A DNA stretch of 64,000 nucleotides from Diphasiastrum complanatum (GCA_029204225.1 MU832026.1:26817-90816); one strand, 5' to 3'; counted from the stretch's first letter, positions 23,571 to 35,381 are shown. The notes: generated by a model not told the origin, from the letters alone. A program made the numbers and translations.

Positions 23571-24440
23571 AACAGTCTTTCAGAAGAATAACTTCATGCT
23601 GGGAAGAATCAATAAATAGTTTAAGGATTAATTAAGAAAGTGAGAAATAGATTTGAGGGCCTATGATTTTGTAAATAATGAGATACCATATTAGGATCTA
23701 GATTCAACTTCAAAATTTTCCAAAATACCCCACATTTGATCTAATGGTTTTCTTCTTTCCCATATCGCGACTAGGTACTAAACACACCGTTGATCATCAG
23801 ATCTTTACAATCCTAGAATTTCCTTTCCAAAAATTACTGATGTCCCATACCATCAGCTTTTCCTTCCAGAAAACCCAGTTGCACGGTCCTCTTTTCTAAC
23901 TCATAGTTAGAGTCAACCAAGCGATGGAAGATCTGGGAAGAGATCCTTTCTTTCTTGAGCTTGCCAACCATCAAGAAGTTATTCAGAAGTTGTGCAACAA
24001 CATGGGGGGTGGGATCTCTAATGGCTTCTAGCAGGTAACTATCATTCGTGTGATACTGATTGAGGGTAATATAAACAAAAGGCTAGATAATGGACTTGGC
24101 ATGTTTATGAGATGAGATTTGTCGAGGCCCAGAAGTGGTACTTATGGCAGCAAGGGCGGCCTTAATGACCCGCACCTTGTCAGTGACTCCCTGAAAGTTA
24201 ATATAAAATCTAGCCTTGGATTCATTCCAAGTGCTAAATTCCATGTTAATAAACTCCATATTTATTTTGTTTGAAAAGGCATGCTCATGGGTCCCCATTG
24301 CCATGAGCAAAGGCTTAGCAAGTGTTGGGAATGACTGAGACACACAGGGTGGTCTGATAGGCCGCATCGGAATAAGGCCGTTACCCCAACAAAGAAAATA
24401 CGATGAACAATATAAAAATTGCTAATGTAAGAATCTGGAT
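23571..24440 (-). pseudogene. R1-encoded ORF with conserved C terminus, unrecognised
   Basis: From about 24,426 the minus strand is open past a Met at 24,367 to a stop at 24,083 and stays coherent in the same frame to FLEGKADGMGHQ-stop near 23,885. The in-frame stop at 24,083 falls within HAKSII-stop-PFVYITLNQY. TTACATTAG just before the open frame looks like a splice acceptor. Its final dozen residues and stop are conserved in the R1 copy at 975-1,035, so the frame is probably real rather than chance. About 175 residues in all. I do not recognise the family; it could be a structural protein of a mobile element. Bases 23,571-23,884 are non-coding R1 sequence downstream. Confidence 0.45.
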
Positions 24441-24491
24441 TGCTTAGAGAATAGAATGATAGAGCAGTTCTGATATGTGATGAACGTCAGT

Positions 24492-24990
24492 ATAGGGATA
24501 CTGAAGTATATGTCCAACATAACTCAGGAAAAGTAAGAATCATTCCAAAATCTTTCCCACTAGGAAGATATTGGATTTTAAGAACATTCTCCACACAGAA
24601 TTCTCTGACAGAAGTGTTAGATATTCAAGTTCTATATGCCACTGGTGATTAAAGACAGAAAGCATACCAAAATGATAATGACAATCATCTTCAATCACAA
24701 AAACTTTAGATTAACATCTAGAATCAAATCTAGATACCCAAAGTCCTGCTGAATGTCAATTCAGTTATTATTCTTGGATTCATTATGATTCGCTATCCAA
24801 TTGAGCTCTCTGGGATACAATCACTAATGATCTAAGTCTTATCCCTTAACTAAGAAATGCCCTATACCAAGAATATTGTATATCCAATGCACAAAATTTT
24901 AACTGATTGAATCCTGATGATCCACTAATCATGCGTCTTATAAGTAATATAGTTCAAAACCATGAGTTTTTGGTGACTCCTCATCACACT
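24492..24990 (-). repeat. Dispersed repeat R1, second tandem-like copy
   Basis: About 85% identical to 23,040-23,525, from GGATACT.AAGTATATGT to the terminal CATCACAC. The two copies flank the R1 ORF. Confidence 0.85.
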
Positions 24991-26331
24991 GATCGTTTTA
25001 CCAATTATTTTTATTTTGGAGTAATTAACTACTCAAGTTAATTGCCAATGAATTAGAAATCTTAGATGTATAGGTGAAGAATTCAATTATACTCGTATGA
25101 TACCACATTTAGATCCTTACCCAAATCATTTATAAGTTAATCCATAAATCTTCCATACAAAGATTTGTTAACTCTGCAATTACCTGTCAAAAGAATACTT
25201 GATCATATGCTTATGTTCACCGACTAGGTTAAGTGCACCAAATAACCCTAGTAGCCAGGAATACACAGTAGATTCATGCAGGACTAATTGTGCACATATG
25301 TGAATAATCTCACTATGACCCAGCACACAAACACGTTTTTATCTGACAGATTCATCCAAAATCCACATATGTTACTCACATATCTCATTGAGATCTTGTA
25401 ACTCAGCTACGAAATAATTTCTATTTCTCATGAGTAAATAACATATCCGAAAAATCTTTGAGACGAATAAAATTCATTCCCAGTAGTTTTCCAATCCAAT
25501 TTCCTCTAATCTCATAATTTCTTCCACTCAATCAACCCCTTTCTGATCCTAGTACTCAAACTAAGATTACATTGATTTAATAAAGACATTCAGATTTAAA
25601 TCTTTATCAAAATTACTCCTATTCCAATCAAAATGGAATTAGTAACTTTTGACCTTTCATTGTACTACTTATAGATGATGATTTAAATTTCAAACATGTT
25701 CTAGTTCCAGATTGTCCAGACAATCCCTAAAGAATTTCTCTTATTCAAAAAGTTCCAATTATGTATCTTACTCTGAATATGTCCAAAATTACTTTCAGAA
25801 AAAGTCTCATTTCTATACCACAACTGGTTCTCTTCCAAAAACTATGCAACCAATAGATCCTTAGATAGAATTTTATCCCATCACTTCACCCCTATTTAAA
25901 AAAAAAATTAGCAAGTTATATAAAAGTTAACTGGAAAGACGACATATGAAAATATCTAAATCCATGAAAAGTCAGTAAGAAGTGCATTCCATAAAAAGAT
26001 TCACTCTATTACAAACAAGACTTTTCCTTCAAATATTTTCCACACGAGTTGCAGAAACCACCATTCCATCAAAATCCATTTACGCAAAAGAGAAATTGAA
26101 ACACTTTAACCTTAGAATTTATTTGAATTCCAAGTCTATTTGCACAAGTAGTAATTTATATGACATCAATCTCAAAGAAGAATGAGGCATCACACCAGCA
26201 GCATACGACTACTAGTCTCACAATCAAGGATACACTAGTGAGAGCCCAATAGGTATACTTAGACTCTCCAAGGCCCATGCACCACTAGTAGTGCACTGTG
26301 ACACCTCACTGGACACCTCTGCAGCCTATCT
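24991..26331. other. AT-rich sequence with a third R1 tail
   Basis: No gene recognised. At 26,125-26,170 the sequence CAAGTCTATTTGCACAAGTA, then TTTATATGACAT repeats the end of R1. A near-palindrome (GCACCACTAGTAGTGC) lies at about 26,278. Copia RT begins abruptly at 26,332. Confidence 0.45.
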
Positions 26332-27250
26332 GGGAGGCTAGACTTTGTGCTAAAGGTTTTGCTCAAGTTTATGGACTTGATTATGAGGAGACTTTTGCTC
26401 CAGTTGCCAAGATGGTATCAATTAGAATCATAATTTCTATTGCTTGTTTTTTCAATTGGCAAGTTCTTCAATTAGATGTCTCTAATGCATTTTTAAATGG
26501 ATATCTAGAAGAAGAGATTTATATGGATCATCCTATTGGGTTCATCCATGACAAAGACAAAGTTTGCTTGCTCTTCAAAAGTCTATATGGACTAAAGCAA
26601 GCTCCAAGGTCATGGTATTCTCGACTTAACACCTTTCTTGAGTCACTAGGATTCAATCTTAGTAACTATGATCCTTTCTTGTATGTCAAGTTTTGGTAAA
26701 GATATTGTCATCCTTCTTATTTATGTTGATGATATCATTCTAACAGGAAGTTGTATCAAGTTAGTTGAGGAAACCAAGATTGAATTCAAGATGCAAGATC
26801 ATGGAAAAATTCACTAAATTCTAGGATTAGAGATTGACTTTCTTAAAGATAAAGCTTTTGTATGTCAATCCAAGTATGCTCTTTCAATGTTAAAAATGTT
26901 CAATATGTTAGATTGTAAAAGTATAGAAACTCCTATGGAGAAAAATGTAAAAGACCCTAACAAAGGTGATGAAAGATCCTTCCTGGACATCACACTTTTT
27001 AGGAGTCTTATAGGCTCCTTGATTTGGCTCACAATAACTAGACCTGACATAAACTTTAGTGCTCATAAGTTGAGCCAGGCTATGCAAAATCCTACTATTT
27101 ATCATTGGAAAATGGCCAAGAGAGTGCTTAGATATATATCTTCATCTTTTTGATTATGGTTTATTGTATAAAAGTAAAGATCTTTCTATTGTTGGTTATT
27201 CTGACTCGGATTTTGCAAGTGATAACCAAAACTATGATGAATGTTAGTGT
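26332..27250 (+). pseudogene. Copia reverse transcriptase / RNase H fragment
   Basis: The frame opens at ARLCAKGFAQVYGLDYEETF and runs through LQLDVSNAFLNG and LYGLKQAPRSWY. A one-base shift near 26,693 ends it at YVKFW-stop. The catalytic IYVDDIIL is present in the next frame, followed by an in-frame TAA (KIH-stop-ILGLEIDF). SIETPMEKNV and TRPDINFSAHKLSQ follow and the RNase H domain is cut after SDSDFASDN. No gag, integrase or LTR of the same orientation adjoins, so this is a 5'- and 3'-truncated relic. Confidence 0.9.
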
Positions 27251-27359
27251 AGAGGAGTAGAGTTAAAGATGAGTAGTATAGTGGTGAGTAGGAAATTAAC
27301 TAAAAGTAGCATCTATGCATAGTTAGGCACCTATCCAGTGATCTAAACTTTGTTGACAG

Positions 27360-28521
27360 GCGAAAGGGCTATACTACGAGAGATCTTCGATCCCACAATG
27401 TTGGACAACAACTTGACCTCACCTCTCTTGAATTCAACTCTGACTGTTCCTTCACCTTCGATTGAATGTGATGAGTTGTCTCCAAGTTGCACAAATCGAG
27501 AGTGGGTGAATGACTTGTAGTCTTTGAACCAATCGCAATGGTGAGTCATGTGTTGAGTTGCTCCGGAGTCTAGATACCAGGAATCGATATCCTATTGTTC
27601 TCTGACTTTGGTCATAAAAAATACTTCATCTTCCTCTTCTTCTTGCTGTTGATTTGAGTGACTGGTTGTAGCACTATGTGCTTGTTGTTGGAACTGCTTC
27701 TTCTTTTCATTGTTATACTTCAAAGTTTGACAGTCCTTGATTTCGTGGCTAGTCCTCTTACAATATCTGCAGAATAGTTTCTACACACGTTGGAATGATG
27801 AAGAGCTTGAATTCGATCCTGGACCGGAATTTGGTCCAAACTGCATGTTGCTCTTCTTGTCAGTATAGCCTAACTTTGTAGATCTCTTGGATCTAAACTT
27901 ATGATTTTTTGAATATAGAGCTTGAGGATCCGATCCTGAGCTTGAGGAGGATACTGACCTTTTGATCTCCTCTTGTAGGAGCAGCGGAATTACTCTTGAT
28001 AGAGTGAGGTGCTCCTGGGTAGAAATTGCCATTACCCAATTTTCGTAGGCTTCAGGTCGACTCGATAATAGAGTCATGAGTGCATTGGAATCTTCTATGA
28101 CTAAGCTAGTTGCAGTCATCTGCTCCATAAGATTTTTGAAAGTGTTGGGGTGACTCGAAACACTATCTACTTCAGACATTCTGAGGTTGAAGAATTTCTT
28201 CCTCAGATGGAGCTTGGATGTAACATCTCTAATGTCGTAGAGAGTTGCTAGGATGTCCCATGCATCCTTAGCAGTCTGAGCAACATGTATGTGATTGATT
28301 TGAGTGTCCTTGATATTGAGGGTGATCATGGCAAATGCTTTGCCATCTCTCAGTCTCCACTTGGTGATGACGACTACATCACCTTCTGGTTTGAGCTCTG
28401 TGCCATCAACGATGTCTCACAGTTCTTTGGCTAGAAGTATAACCTTCATCTTGAATTTCCAGAGATGGTAGTTATCTCCATCAAGTTTGTCAATGAGAGA
28501 TGAATTAGATGATGGATCCAT
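27360..28521 (-). pseudogene. Copia gag and protease start (truncated element)
   Basis: Minus-strand gag starts MDPSSNSSLIDKLDGDNYHL at 28,521, has a TGA after VILLAKEL, and continues openly at 28,329-27,781 (LHLRKKFFNLRMSE, SRPEAYENWVMAISTQEHLT). The zinc knuckle is CRYCKRTSHEIKDC after a stop. The protease motif WYLDSGATQHMTHH keeps its catalytic Asp. The copy ends in KRGEVK near 27,390, so everything downstream is missing. It is a close relative of the fuller element at 30,071-35,381, in the same orientation. Confidence 0.85.
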
Positions 28522-28651
28522 TCTGGTTGAACGAGTCGTTGATAGAAACAATGACTGTCGGAATATTGTTGGTTGCGTGTTTGCTAGAAAGACGTCTTGG
28601 TAGAAACAAGACTGATAATCCGCAGTAGAAATGCAGATTACTGAAATGCCC

Positions 28652-28663
28652 GCTCTGATACCA
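28652..28663 (-). other. Primer-binding site (initiator tRNA-Met)
   Basis: TGGTATCAGAGC on the minus strand, adjoining the LTR end TACGACA. Confidence 0.9.
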
Positions 28664-29553
28664 TGTCGTAAAACGGTGGTTGTGAGCGCAGCGGAGGCTA
28701 GGTTGCTCAGAGTGTAGGTGTGTAGGAACGGAAATGCAACAATTAGCAGTTGAAATATTCAAGTAGAATAATTCATACAGTTCGTGCAAATGAACGACGC
28801 AGTAGTGAGACAAAAATTGCACTATGATAAATATCAATAGTGAGTACAATGGCTTGAAGTATTAACTTCAGCTTGCTGATCGTGATAACGCTAGCTACAG
28901 ATAACTCTGATTGAAAGAGAAATTCCAATTAGCACTTACATAACTTGATTCAGCTAATATAGAAATTTACAAGAGAGAAAATATCTTACAAGCCTTTAAG
29001 CCTATTTATGCTAGTCTTTGCATATGTACAAAAGTTGGTAACCGCTTCACCGCCTTTTGGATATCTGGTTGTCCAGCTGTTTTTAGGGTTGCTGATACAT
29101 TTGGCGACGTCGATTTGCCAATGTAGAAAAATGCGAAAAACCCGAAGGTGTCCGTTAGAGTGAAGGTATGTAAATCCTGAAGACTCCCTTAGATTTTAAG
29201 GCAGCGAAAAAGCCGAAGGTGCCTTAGTTTTAAGGCAACAAAAAAGACGAAGGTGCCTTAAAATGGTTTTAATACATTCTGGGTTTTGTGTCGCACTTTT
29301 CGCAAAGAGGCGAAAAAGACGGAGGTGGCCCAGAAATGATTTTTAAATCATTTTGGCCAGTATGTCATATTTTTTGTGAAGGCACGAAAAAGGGCAAAGA
29401 AGGCAAAAAGCAAAGGTGCCTTAAATCATTTAAGGCATAAATGGGAAAAACTTAAAGGAAAAATGAAAAGGTCCAAAATCATGTCGTCGGCCTTCTGTTT
29501 TTAAAATGCTCATTACTTAACGATTTTTAAGACTGAGCATAAGAAATCTAACA
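28664..29553 (-). repeat. 5' LTR, 890 bp
   Basis: The minus strand begins TGTTAGATTTCTTATGC at 29,553 and ends ..TACGACA at 28,664. It is homologous to 34,520-35,381. The U3 side (29,100-29,500) contains repeated AAGGCGAAAAAG and GAAGGTGCC-type motifs. Confidence 0.9.
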
Positions 29554-30070
29554 GACTTGACTAGATAGTAGGGTGGTTAAGGCCTTGATTTCACTTCCTT
29601 ATAGTTCTAGAGAAGTGAAGTGTTCCTTGTTGAATTCTGGATGGATAAATCCTTTTGGGCCCATGGGTGTGCTCTCTTACCTTGATGTAGCTATCCTTCT
29701 CCTTCTGAGGGTTGGGATACTCTCTTGGTCCAGTGGATTTAGTGTAATGGCTCACGATGTGGGGTTGACTGTGCTCCTCATTCAATGCTCTCACTACAAC
29801 CGGAGGTTCTTTCAATCGTTGGGCTTGTGTCTGAACATAGGTAGGGGCTTCTAGTTTTGTGGTCTTGGCTCTCCTTTAATAAAGGTAGCGCTAGGCGTGG
29901 TTGGGGTGCCTGTTGGAATATGGACCTCTGATAACTTGTAACTTGGGGACCCTGTTGTTGCATCCTCCATTGGTATTGTCATGCAACGGCTTGTATTCTC
30001 GGATTATAGATACATGTTGATGTATCATGGTTATTGGTGTTGCAAAAGATGCAAAACCTTTGGGCTAGCT
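29554..30070. other. Unassigned insert that replaces part of the neighbouring LTR
   Basis: This lies between a complete LTR and an LTR that lacks its inner portion. It is less AT-rich than its surroundings. Two overlapping minus-strand frames of about 60-75 codons are rich in Gln, Pro, Ser and Arg but show no motif. Confidence 0.4.
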
Positions 30071-30383
30071 GCCTACAAAGGTGCCCAAAAAATGGTTTTA
30101 AGGCATTTTGGGTTTAGTGTTGCATTTTTCCCAAAGAGGCGAAAAAGACGAAGGTGGTCTAGAAATGGTTTTTAAGTCATTCTAGCCAGTGTGTCGCTTT
30201 TTTCATGAAGGCACAAAAAAAGGCGAGGAAGGTAGAAAACAAAGGTGCCTTAAATCGTTTAAGGCATAAATGGAAAAAACTTAAAAGAGAAAATGTGAAG
30301 GTCCAAAATCATGTTGTCGGCCTTCTGTTTTCAAGATGCTCATTACTTAACAATTTTTAAAATTGTGCATAAGAAATCTAACA
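30071..30383 (-). repeat. 3' LTR, U3 part only
   Basis: Reading minus, it starts TGTTAGATTTCTTATGC at 30,383, directly after the PPT, and matches the other two LTRs until about 30,071, where the U3 repeats stop and unrelated sequence begins. Confidence 0.85.
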
Positions 30384-30394
30384 CTCCCCCCTTA
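30384..30394 (-). other. Polypurine tract
   Basis: The minus strand reads TAAGGGGGGAG directly before the LTR TG. Confidence 0.85.
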
Positions 30395-30419
30395 ATGAGG
30401 ATCATGAAAAACTTTTATA

Positions 30420-31980
30420 ATCAGATTTAACATATTGTTAAATCTGAGATGTTGCTCCTTTGATAGAGCCTTTGTGAAGTAATCTGCTGCCATGTAGTTT
30501 GTTCTGTAGAAAACCAGTTCTACTTCCTTGTTGTGCACTTTCTCTCTAAGGTAATGATACTTGATTTCTATATGTTTGCTTCAAGAGTGAAATCTCGGAT
30601 TGAGAGAAAGTGCTATTGTGCTTTGATTGTTACAATAGATTGTTGTAGGAAGCGGTTGTGCAAGGTTCAGGTCTGCGAGAAGTTGTCTTAGTCAGATTGC
30701 CTCTTTGGTTGCATTTGTGGTAGCTATGTATTCGGATTTTGTTGATGATAATGCAACTAAGGTTTGCTTCTGGTTGTTCCATGAAATTGGGCCTTGGTTG
30801 TATAAAAATACAAATCTAGAAGTTGATTTTTTGGTGTCGACATCTCCTGCCCAATCCGCATCTGTGTAGGTGCTGAGAGTATTTGTTGCTTGGATGTACT
30901 TCATGACCTTTAATAGCACTTTCCAATGAACTACGTCTGGATTTGACAAGAACTAGCTGAGTGTACTGATCGAATATGCAAGGTCTGGTCGCGTGCAGAT
31001 CATTGCGTACATTAGTGAGCCGATGATGGATTGAAATGGGTAGTGCTTCATTTTCTCCTTTTCTACCTCAGTTTGAGGAGACTGTTCCTTTGATAGCTTT
31101 AGTCTAGGGTCAAGTGGAAAGAGATTGGGTTTACAGTTGGCCATTCCATACTTTTCCAGCACGTTGTTGAGATATCGTTGTTGATTGATAAAGGTCAGTC
31201 TACTAGGTCGATCTCGTTGAATTTGGATTCCGAGACAATAGTGGTCTGGACCCATGTCAGTCATCTTGTATTCCTGGGCCAGCATGCATTTTGTATCCTT
31301 CATTAGATTCAAATTCAAATTATTACTAAATAAGAGTGTATCGTCAACATAGAGAGTGATGATGATGAAGTATTCTGATACAGACTTGAAGTAAACATTC
31401 AAGTCTGCTAAGTTTGGAATAAAACCATTCTCAATTAGAAATGCATTGATATTTTGAAACCAGGATCTGGGTGACTGTTTCAGCCCATAGAGCACCTTGT
31501 GAATTCTGCATACAAGGTGCTGTTGTTTGCCATTGAGTTCGTATCCCTCTTGCTGTGTCATATAGATTTCATCTTCGATGGTTCCATTGAGGAAAGCGGT
31601 CTGGACATCCATCCGATGGACTTCAAGATCTGCTGTAGCTCCAAAGGAGAGGAGTAGACGGATCGAAACATGTTTGACGACTGGACTGAAGGTTTTTAAA
31701 TAATCTAGATCTGGTATCTGGAAAAAGCCTTTGGCGACTAGCCTGGCCTTGTAGCGATTTAGCTTCCTTCAACGTCGTACTTCGCCTTGAATATCCATTT
31801 GCATGGAATTGGGTTTCGGTCTTTTGGTAGCTCAGTGAGTGTCCATGTTTGATTTTCCAACAAAGAATTAAATTCGGTGTCCATCACTGATTTCCACTGG
31901 TTAGCATCAGGAGTAGACATCGCCTCAGAAACTATGGTCGGTTCCCACACAAAGTTGCAGGCCGGATCATTCATAAATCT
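30420..31980 (-). pseudogene. Copia reverse transcriptase and RNase H
   Basis: RT starts with NQWKSVMDTEFNSLLENQTW and CKWIFKAKYDVEGS, followed by a stop near 31,759 and a poorly readable stretch. The frame at 31,612-30,953 has MDVQTAFLNGTIEDEIYM, LYGLKQSPRSWF and the catalytic LYVDDTLLF, ending in RPDLAYSISTLS. After one stop RNase H reads DADWAGDVDTKKSTSRFVF and ALSSTKSEYIA, then KHIEIKYHYLREKV and DYFTKAL near 30,450. All catalytic landmarks are recognisable, but stops separate the blocks. Confidence 0.9.
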
Positions 31981-32088
31981 GGATGGAGGCTATTTGGACC
32001 TGTTCAAACTTCTAGGTTGAACCTTGATCCTTTGATGTGGGTTAACTCGTTGAGGTTCTGACTCATCGTCTAAGTCAGCGTCGAGATT

Positions 32089-33480
32089 CTACAGTTGAAT
32101 CTCTGGATCAAAATTGACTAGTTGCTCGATCCCGGAGTCAGATTTATCAGCAGCTTTTCCTTTGTGGTCGATGAACTGGTCTTCCACAAAAATGATGTCT
32201 CTACTGGTGAATGTCTTCTCGGTATTCAAATTGTAGAGCTTGTATGCCTTGTGGTCTGGGAAATAGCCGATGAAGATCATTTTTTCGCTCTTGTCATCTA
32301 TATTTCTTCTTAGATCCTCAGAGATCTGAGCGAAAGCGATGCATCCAAACACTCGAATATGTTTGAGTAATGGTTTTGATCCTGTCTACACCTCATAAGG
32401 TGTCTTGCCATTTAGGGCTTTGGTGATGGATCGATTTTGCAAGTAGGCAGCTATAGTAACAACTTCTATCCAGAACTTCTTTGGAAGAGAGGCATGGGCC
32501 ATCATGCTCTTGGCACTTTCGATGAGTGTCTGGCTCTTCCGCTCAGCTACACCATTGGACTAAGGTGAGTAGTTGGTTGTGTATTGTTGAAGTATCTCGT
32601 TGGCCTTGTAGAACTTCTTGAATTTTGTGGAGATGTACTCTCCCCCTCCATCTGTGCGTAGACCCTTGATCTTCCTCTGGGTCTGGTTTTCTGCAGAAGC
32701 TTTGAACTGCTTGAAGAACTTGAATGCTTTAGATTTGTTCTTCATATTGTAGGTAGCAGTCCTTCGAGAGAAGTCGTCAATGAAGGTTAGAAAATAGAGA
32801 GCTCCCCCTGTGGAAGCAGTCTGCATCAGACCACAAATGTCGCTGTGTACAAGGTCAAGCAAGCCCTTGGGCGTATGAACTGAGCCTAAACTGAAAGGAC
32901 TTCTAGCATGCTTGCTGATAATACATCTTTCGCATGGAGAAGTTGGCTTGCTGACTGAAGGCAGATCTTGTACCAGACTTTGAACTGACATTTGCTGAAT
33001 ACTGTTGTAGTTAAGATGGCCAAGTCTGAAATGCCACAACATATTAGTTGATTCAGAAGTGGTTGTGTGAAGAGCTTGACTGTTAGAAGAGTAGCAGTGG
33101 CTGAGTTTGTAAAGATAGCCGCTTCTTCTTCCGTAGGCTAGAACCTTCCGGTATTTGTCAAGGATTGTGCAACCTTTTGTATCGAATTCGACCCTCCGAC
33201 CTGAATCGGTGATTCTGCTAATTGAGAGCAGATTCTTGGTCATATTTGGAACATGGAGAACGTTGGACTTGACCTCACCTCTCTTGAATTCATCTCTGAT
33301 TGTTTCTTCACCTTTGATTGAATGTGATGAGTTGTCTCCAAGTTGCACAACTCGAGAGTGGGTGAATGACTTGTAGTCTTTGAACTAGTCGCGATGGTGA
33401 GTCATGTGTTGAGTTGCTCCGGAGTTTAGATACCAAGAATTGATGTCCTGTTGTTCTCCAACTTTGGTCATGAAAGATGC
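32089..33480 (-). pseudogene. Copia protease and integrase
   Basis: The protease motif reads WYLNSGATQHMTHH: Asn replaces the catalytic Asp that the sister copy near 27,570 retains. The open frame 33,348-32,560 includes LWHFRLGHLN, CERCIISKHARSPF, VHSDICG and LRTDGGGEY. A stop replaces Gln in SP-stop-SNGVAERKS, the segment carrying the catalytic Glu. Another frame segment (VFGCIAFAQ, IFIGYFPDHKAYKLYN, TSRDIIFVED) covers the C-terminal side to 32,089. Confidence 0.9.
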
Positions 33481-33599
33481 TTCATCTTCCTCTTCTTCTT
33501 GCTACTGATTTGAGTGACTGGTTGTAGCACTATGTGCTTGTTGTTGGAACTGCTTCTTCTTTTTGTTGTTATACTTCAAAGTTTGGCAGTTCTTGATTT

Positions 33600-34376
33600 C
33601 GTGGCCAGTGCTCTTACAGTATCTGCAGAATAGTTTCTGCACATGTTAGAATGATGAAGAGCTTGAATTCGATCCTGGACCAGAATTTGGTCCAAACTAC
33701 ATGTTGCTCTTCTTATCAGTATAGCCTGACTTTATAGATCTCTTGGATCTAAACTCTGATTTTTTGAATACAGAGCTTGAGGATCCGATCCTGAGCCTGA
33801 AGAGGATACTGATCTTCTGATCTCCTCTTGTAGGAGCAACGAAATTACTCTTGATAGAGTGAGGTGCTCCTGGGTAGAAATTGCCATTACCCAATTTTCG
33901 TAGGTTTTAGGTAGACACGATAATAGAGTCATGAGTGCATCGGAATCTTCTATAACTGAGCTAGTTGCAGTCATCTGCTCCATAAGATTTTTGAAAGTGT
34001 TGAGGTGACTCGAAACACTATATGCTTCAGACATTTTGAGGTTGAAGAATTTCTTCCTCAGATGGAGCTTGGATGTAACGTCTCTAATGTCATAGAGAGT
34101 TGCTAGGATGTCCCATGCATCCTTAGCGATCTGAGTAGCACGTATGTGGCTGATTTGAGTGTCCTTGATATTGAGGGTGATCATGGCAAATGCTTTGCCA
34201 TCTCTCAGTCTCCACTTGGTGATGATGGCTGCATCACTTTCTGGTTTGAGCTATGTGCCATCAACGATGTCTCACAGTTCTTTGGCTAGAAGTATAACCT
34301 TCATCTTGAATTTCCAGGTATGGTAGTTATCTCTATCGAGTTTGTCAATGAGAGATGAACTAGATGACGGATCCAT
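33600..34376 (-). pseudogene. Copia gag
   Basis: It starts MDPSSSSSLIDKLDRDNYHT at 34,376, with early stops after VILLAKEL and after DIVDGT. The frame 34,184-33,732 is open (LHLRKKFFNLKMSEAYS, YENWVMAISTQEHLTLSRV). A frameshift near 33,755 precedes the Ser-rich linker and the zinc knuckle CRYCKSTGHEIKNC near 33,610. It shares an early stop with the copy at 28,521, so that mutation predates their separation. Confidence 0.85.
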
Positions 34377-34507
34377 TCTGGTTGGACTAGATCGTTGGTA
34401 GAAACAACGATTGTTGGAATACTATTGGCTGCGCGTTTGCTAGAAAGACGTCTTGGTAGAAACAAAACTAATAATCCACAGTAGAAATGCAGATTATTGA
34501 AATGCCC

Positions 34508-34519
34508 GCTCTGATACCA
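34508..34519 (-). other. Primer-binding site (initiator tRNA-Met)
   Basis: TGGTATCAGAGC on the minus strand, adjoining the LTR. Confidence 0.9.
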
Positions 34520-35381
34520 TGTCATAAATCGGTGGTCGTGAGCGCAACGGAGGGTCGGTTGCTCAGAGCGTAGGCGTGTAGGAACGAAAACGCAACAATT
34601 AGCAGCAGAAATATTCAAGTAGAAGAATTCAGACAGTTTACGCAAAAGAACGATGCATTAGTGAGACAAAAATTGCACTATGATAAAATATATCAACAGT
34701 GAGTACAATGGTTTGAAGTAATAACTTCAGCTTGTTGAGCGTGATTATGCTGGCTACAGATAACTCTGATTGAAAAATATATTCCAAATTCTTCTTAATG
34801 CTTACATAGCTTGATTCAGCTAATATAGAGATTTACAAGAGAGAAAATATCCGATGTCGGTTTTCCAATGTAGAAAAATGCAAAAAAGCCGAAGGTGCCT
34901 TAGTTTAAGGCAGTGAAAAAGGCAAAGGTGCCGGTGCCCCAAAAATGGTTTAAAGGCATTCTGGGTTTAGTGTCGCATTTTTTGCAAAGAGGTGGAAAAA
35001 GGCGAAGGTGCCTAGAAAATGGTTTTAAGGCATTTTGGATTTAGTGTCGCATTTTTCGCAAAGAGGCAAAAGGCGAAGGTGCCCAAAAAATGGTTTTAAG
35101 GCATTCTGGGTTTAGTGTCGCATTTTTCGCAAAGAGGCGAAAAAGGCAAAGGTGGTCCAAAAATGGTTTTTAAGTCATTCTGGCCAGTGTGTCGCTTTTT
35201 TCGTGAAGGCACGAAAAAGGGTGAGGAAGGTAAAAAGCAAAGGTGCCTTAAATCGTTTAAGGCATAAATGAAAAAAACTTAAAGGAAAAAATGTGAAGGT
35301 CCGAAATCATGTTGTCGGCCTTCTGTTTTCAAGATGCTCATTACTTAACGATTTTTAAGTCTGAGCATAAGAAATCTAACA
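34520..35381 (-). repeat. 5' LTR with internal tandem repeats, 862 bp
   Basis: TG...CA ends at 35,381 and 34,520. At about 34,930-35,170 a unit of about 72-80 bp is repeated three to four times; its core is ATGGTTTTAAGGCATTCTGG, then TTTAGTGTCGCATTTTTCGC, GCAAAGAGGCGAAAAAGG and GAAGGTGCC. The LTR at 28,664-29,553 has fewer copies. Confidence 0.9.

Larger units (their letters stand above)
30071..35381 (-). mobile_element. Nearly complete Ty1/copia retrotransposon, inactivated
   Basis: Order on the minus strand: 5' LTR 35,381-34,520, PBS, gag, zinc knuckle, protease, integrase, RT, RNase H, PPT and a truncated 3' LTR ending at about 30,071. This is the standard copia order with integrase before RT. 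The internal region is 4.1 kb. Multiple in-frame stops, at least one frameshift in gag and a mutated protease make it non-autonomous. Confidence 0.9.

Noticed and set aside
24083-24440. Integrated viral nucleoprotein as an explanation of the R1 ORF
   Set aside because: No motif supports it from sequence alone, and the frame belongs to a multi-copy repeat, which fits a mobile element better.
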